From Novosphingobium kaempferiae (GTDB taxonomy: Bacteria > Pseudomonadota > Alphaproteobacteria > Sphingomonadales > Sphingomonadaceae): 64,000 nucleotides of DNA. Every line of letters starts with the position of its first letter. Position 1 is the first letter of the stretch. Below the pieces are notes generated by a model. The model worked only from the letters and a program-made list of their open reading frames with translations, did not search any database and had not been told where the DNA came from. Both the position numbers and the translations under genes were made by a program. Positions 60,925-64,000 of this stretch are shown piece after piece. Location: assembly GCF_021227995.1 (NCBI RefSeq), contig NZ_CP089301.1:4712001-4776000 (forward strand). Direction: 5' to 3'.

Positions 60925-61401
60925 ATGCCCTCCGCCAAGTCCAGCGACATTGATTGCAATGCCTCTCCCTCATCCCTGAGGACGGTGAAATCTTTCGTGC
61001 AAGCCGCCAAAGGCCGAACCGTGAAGGATCGCCGGTTGGTAGAATCTGCTCGACAGCTGCTTCAGGCTCGCAAGAAGTTTGCTGCCCTCAGTCCAAGGGG
61101 TTTGTTCCGGGATTCCGCTTGGGACATGATGCTTGAACTGTTCATCTGTGGCGAAGAGGGCGGCATCCTCTACGTCAAGCAGATGGTGATCGCCTCGGGC
61201 GAGTCTCCGGCCGCGGCGATGCGCCGAATTGACCGGCTTGACGAGGCGGAATTCATCAATCGTATTCCTGATTTGCTGGACCAACGGCGTGTTATCGTCC
61301 GGTTGACCGAGCGTGGCCGCAGCGCCATGCTCGCGATGCTGAAGCACGTGTACGACCCCCCTATACCTTCGTCGCCGGTCGCGTTCGATCCCCGCCGTTG
61401 A
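60925..61401 (+). CDS. MarR-like winged-helix transcription regulator
   Basis: 158-residue predicted DNA-binding protein. The C-terminal two thirds form a winged helix: LSPRGLFRDSAWDMMLELFI, LYVKQMVIASGESPAAAMRRIDRLDEAEFINRI (recognition region) and RVIVRLTERGRSAMLAML (wing and dimer helix). The pattern of ...AWDMLLDLF... followed by IAS...P..TALRWI is typical of MarR-like regulators in sphingomonads. ATG 60925 chosen; no clear ribosome site. Position after the secretion operon suggests it controls it; inference. Confidence 0.82.
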   Translation: MPSAKSSDIDCNASPSSLRTVKSFVQAAKGRTVKDRRLVESARQLLQARKKFAALSPRGLFRDSAWDMMLELFICGEEGGILYVKQMVIASGESPAAAMRRIDRLDEAEFINRIPDLLDQRRVIVRLTERGRSAMLAMLKHVYDPPIPSSPVAFDPRR

Positions 61402-61556
61402 TACATCATATTGTTCATCCCATCTTGGCGACGTGGTTCCTCGCTTCGATTTGGGCCCGATCGCTGCGACTCGACGGTTTATTACAATCCCGATAGTCGG
61501 CCCCAAGGCAGCCGCTCGTAATTTCGAAGGCTCGATCGCTCCCCATCGTCCCTGCT

Positions 61557-61584
61557 TTGTTACGAAATCAAACCATCATAAATT
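61557..61584 (+). promoter_or_regulatory. Candidate promoter upstream of the GGDEF-EAL gene
   Basis: TTGTTA (61557-61562), 16-base spacer, TAAATT (61579-61584), in a strikingly AT-rich stretch. About 100 bases before the start codon. Predicted only. Confidence 0.35.
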
Positions 61585-61683
61585 AGATCGACCAGTAATA
61601 CCTCCGGATCGGACATAGTTCTGTCGGCGTCTTGGCCGGTCGTTATCGTTTAGGTTGGTAGGCCGGAGCGATCAGGGAGCGGG

Positions 61684-63525
61684 TTGGGCTTGAGGTCGGA
61701 CGTGACGGGACTGCAGAACACCATCCTGGAGATGATTGCGACGGGCGAGCCGCTCTCCGCAACGATGGTCAGGCTGTGCCGAGAGGTCGAGCGGATGGTC
61801 CCCGGGGTCATCTGCTCCGTCCTTACCGTGGATAGTGCGGGAGAGCTGTGTACGCTCGCCGGGCCAAGCCTTCCAGCGCACTACAGTTCGGCGATCGATG
61901 GGTTGGCCATCGGCCCGAGTGTCGGCGCCTGCGGCACGGCGGCTTACCTCGGCGAAGAAGTCGTATGCAGCGACATCGCGACGGACCCGCGTTGGGAACG
62001 GTTCCGGGACCTCGCCCTTCCACTGGGCCTGCGGGCATGCTGGTCCAGTCCGATCTTCGGATCGCAGCCTCGTGCAGTCGCGACGTTTGCATTTTATTAC
62101 CGCGAGTGCCGCGGACCGTCCCCGCTGGAGCGAGAGATCGTGGCCCAGTGCGTGCACCTCTGCGCCATTGCACTCGATCGCCATCGTCGGGTGCTCGAGC
62201 ATGAGAGGCGCGCCAATACCGATGTGATGACCGGCATGGGCAACCGTGCCGCGTTTGACGGTGCGCTGGCGGAGCTCGACTGCAAAGTGCCGGGTGGTTG
62301 GGCACTGTGCCTTGTCGACCTCGATAACCTGAAAGTGGTGAACGACACTTTCGGGCATCAGGCCGGGGACCATGTTCTGCGACATGTCGCGGAGAGGCTC
62401 TTCCGTGCAGCCGGATCGGATCGCGTGTTCCGTATCGGCGGGGATGAGTTCGCGTTGATCATCACCCAGACCGCGACGCTGCGTAATATGGAAAGTTCGA
62501 TGGAGAGCTTCCTGGCAGCGGTGAGCCCTCCTGTCGATTGTGGCAGCAGCGTTATCGTCCCGCGTGCGACGATCGGCTTTGCGGTATGCTCTGCTGGAGA
62601 CCGGGTCGCAGAGCGGGTGCGGCAGAACGCCGACTTCGCGCTTTATCACGCGAAGGAGACCGGGCGCGGCGGGTATGTGCGGTACTGGCCGGGCATCGGA
62701 TCCCGTATGACGCGCAGGCTGACAGCCATCCGGGATGTCGATGCGGCTTTGCGCGAGGATCGTATCAAGGCCCATTATCAACCGATCATCAAGCTGGAGA
62801 CCGGCGAGGTGGTTGGTATGGAGGCGTTGTGCCGCATGCACATCGGCAAGTCCGTATTGCCTGCACATCTTTTCCACGAGGCCACGACCGACGCCAGCAT
62901 TGCTAGTGCGCTCACCGCGAACATGATCGCGCAAGTTGCCGCAGACGTGCGCTACTGGCTGGATCTGGGCATCCCTTTCCAGCATGTCGGCATCAATGTG
63001 TCCTCAGCCGACTTTCATAATGGTGCGATATACGCGCTGGTTGCGGAGGCGTTCGGGAAGCATGACGTGCCGTTGAAGCACGTTATCCTGGAGGTCACCG
63101 AATCCGTTTACATGGACGACGACGCCGGGGTTGTGCGCACGGCGATGGCCGCCATGCGAGCCAAGGGTCTGAAGATCGCGCTGGATGACTTCGGCACCGG
63201 CTTCGCTTCACTGACCCATTTGTTGCAGGTGCCGGTCGATATCATCAAGATCGACAAGTCCTTCGTCGATGGTGTGGTGTATTCCCCACCCAGCGCCGCG
63301 ATCGTGGGCGGGCTGATCCGGATCGCTGATGATCTTGGCATCAAGGTGGTTGCCGAAGGGGTCGAGACGCGTGAACAGCAGGACCGACTTCTCAAGCTGG
63401 GATGTCTGTTGGGACAGGGATACCTCTACTGGCCAGCCATGGATCCGGTGGAAGCTGGTGCCATCATGCTCGAGCGTGGGCAAGGCGCCGTCGTTGCACA
63501 GCAGGCAGTAGCGGGTTCGAGCTGA
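61684..63525 (+). CDS. GAF-GGDEF-EAL c-di-GMP turnover protein
   Basis: 613-residue cytoplasmic enzyme. N-terminal GAF domain (residues about 20-165, IGPSVGACGTAAYLGEEV and SPIFG); GGDEF domain with GGDEF at 252-256 preceded by MTGMGNRAAFD; EAL domain with EAL at 380-382, NVSSADF, LEVTESV, the DDFGTG motif at 501-506, KIDKSF and EGVET. Both catalytic centres look complete, so it could make or degrade c-di-GMP depending on the GAF ligand. TTG start with AGGGAG five bases upstream. Adjacent to the adhesin export locus, which fits biofilm control. Confidence 0.93.
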   Translation: MGLRSDVTGLQNTILEMIATGEPLSATMVRLCREVERMVPGVICSVLTVDSAGELCTLAGPSLPAHYSSAIDGLAIGPSVGACGTAAYLGEEVVCSDIATDPRWERFRDLALPLGLRACWSSPIFGSQPRAVATFAFYYRECRGPSPLEREIVAQCVHLCAIALDRHRRVLEHERRANTDVMTGMGNRAAFDGALAELDCKVPGGWALCLVDLDNLKVVNDTFGHQAGDHVLRHVAERLFRAAGSDRVFRIGGDEFALIITQTATLRNMESSMESFLAAVSPPVDCGSSVIVPRATIGFAVCSAGDRVAERVRQNADFALYHAKETGRGGYVRYWPGIGSRMTRRLTAIRDVDAALREDRIKAHYQPIIKLETGEVVGMEALCRMHIGKSVLPAHLFHEATTDASIASALTANMIAQVAADVRYWLDLGIPFQHVGINVSSADFHNGAIYALVAEAFGKHDVPLKHVILEVTESVYMDDDAGVVRTAMAAMRAKGLKIALDDFGTGFASLTHLLQVPVDIIKIDKSFVDGVVYSPPSAAIVGGLIRIADDLGIKVVAEGVETREQQDRLLKLGCLLGQGYLYWPAMDPVEAGAIMLERGQGAVVAQQAVAGSS

Positions 63526-63675
63526 CGACCAACTCGTCAGCATCGATAATCCCGGGCCATCTTCTCTCAAGGCCCTACTGCGGTAGGGAAGGCCGGTAGC
63601 GGACGACGGGTGAAGCTTCTTTCAAGGCTTCCGGTCGTCCACCGGCCGTCCACGCTGAGATTTCAGAAAACTCGA

Positions 63676-63921
63676 TCAGCGGCAGACGCGGACCTTGCGG
63701 TGGTGCCGCCACTCCGTCCAGCAACGGCGATGATTGCCGCGATATCGGCGGTCGCTCCAGTGGCGCGGACGCTCGTAGCGACGATGGTCTCGGTAATGGC
63801 GGTCGTAGTGGCGCTGCTCGTAACGATGTCGATCTCCACGCGGATGAGCCTCCGCCGTCGCCACCACGCCGATGCTGCTGGCGACCATCGCAAGTGCTAG
63901 AGATATTTTGAGAATTTTCAT
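63676..63921 (-). CDS. Small exported Arg/His-rich protein
   Basis: 81-residue protein. Signal peptide MKILKISLALAMVASSIGVVATAEA, then a mature part made of Arg, His, Tyr and Asp (for example RHRYEQRHYDRHYRDHRRYE), ending with HHRKVRVCR. GGAGG lies close before ATG 63921. Similar small RcnB-like or nickel/cobalt-homeostasis-type exported proteins exist in this order; metal or polyanion binding is possible but not shown. Confidence 0.65.
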   Translation of the reverse strand: MKILKISLALAMVASSIGVVATAEAHPRGDRHRYEQRHYDRHYRDHRRYERPRHWSDRRYRGNHRRCWTEWRHHRKVRVCR

Positions 63922-64000
63922 CAAGACCTCCGGGTTGAAAGCTATCAGAACCGCTCACAGGATGAATTGCCGATGTACGTCGCGCTGAGCGGCATCGGTC

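Overview
The window looks like chromosomal DNA of a high-GC alphaproteobacterium of the order Sphingomonadales, most likely Novosphingobium or a close relative. The basis is gene content and order: SspB next to the his cluster, a complete ybgC-tolQRAB-pal operon, rpmH-rnpA-yidD-yidC-engB, and intergenic palindromes of the kind common in this order. The genus is inference; no 16S rRNA gene is present.

Layout. 1-9.5 kb: a 5'-truncated MFS transporter, tRNA-Thr(UGU), a DUF885 lipoprotein, rarA, a sugar isomerase-like protein, an unidentified structured RNA candidate (about 7.2-7.6 kb) and a GMC oxidoreductase. 9.6-14.7 kb: an LLM-type oxidoreductase, a set of small stress-type or hypothetical genes, dapD, gmk and sspB. 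14.9-19.3 kb: a histidine cluster (hisB, hisH, hisA, hisF, hisE) with three small non-his ORFs embedded (YciI-like, a two-helix membrane protein, a 57-residue PEP-CTERM protein), then a HIT protein. 19.4-24.1 kb: the Tol-Pal envelope operon with its terminator. 24.2-38.2 kb: a J-domain protein, an M15 peptidase with a lipoprotein, infC, pdeM, hemF, an MFS transporter, a higBA-type toxin-antitoxin pair, uvrB, a lipase-like hydrolase, an MscS channel and comM. 38.2-42.8 kb: a ClpP-fold-like secreted protein and the conserved rpmH-rnpA-yidD-yidC-engB run. 43-45.4 kb: a Nudix domain fused in frame to a PhoU-like DUF47 domain, followed by a Pit phosphate transporter. 45.6-51.0 kb: GST, S1/P1 nuclease, EamA transporter, SDR, CNT nucleoside transporter and a small hypothetical gene.

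51.1-63.5 kb is an accessory biofilm-type locus. It holds a 1628-residue protein with ten tandem Ig-like repeats, an overlapping TolC / type I secretion ABC / HlyD export operon, a MarR-like regulator, and a GAF-GGDEF-EAL c-di-GMP enzyme. The adhesin begins directly in its repeat array with no N-terminal module, and half of a dispersed repeat lies just upstream, which suggests a rearranged 5' end. The window ends with a small exported Arg/His-rich protein on the minus strand.

Intergenic DNA is rich in long palindromes. One family (TCATTGCGAG...) has eight copies here whose two arms change together. The most interesting items are the roughly 400-nt structured RNA candidate with near-consensus promoter, 17-bp long-range helix and terminator; the Nudix-DUF47 fusion next to Pit; and the rearranged adhesin/T1SS/c-di-GMP locus.
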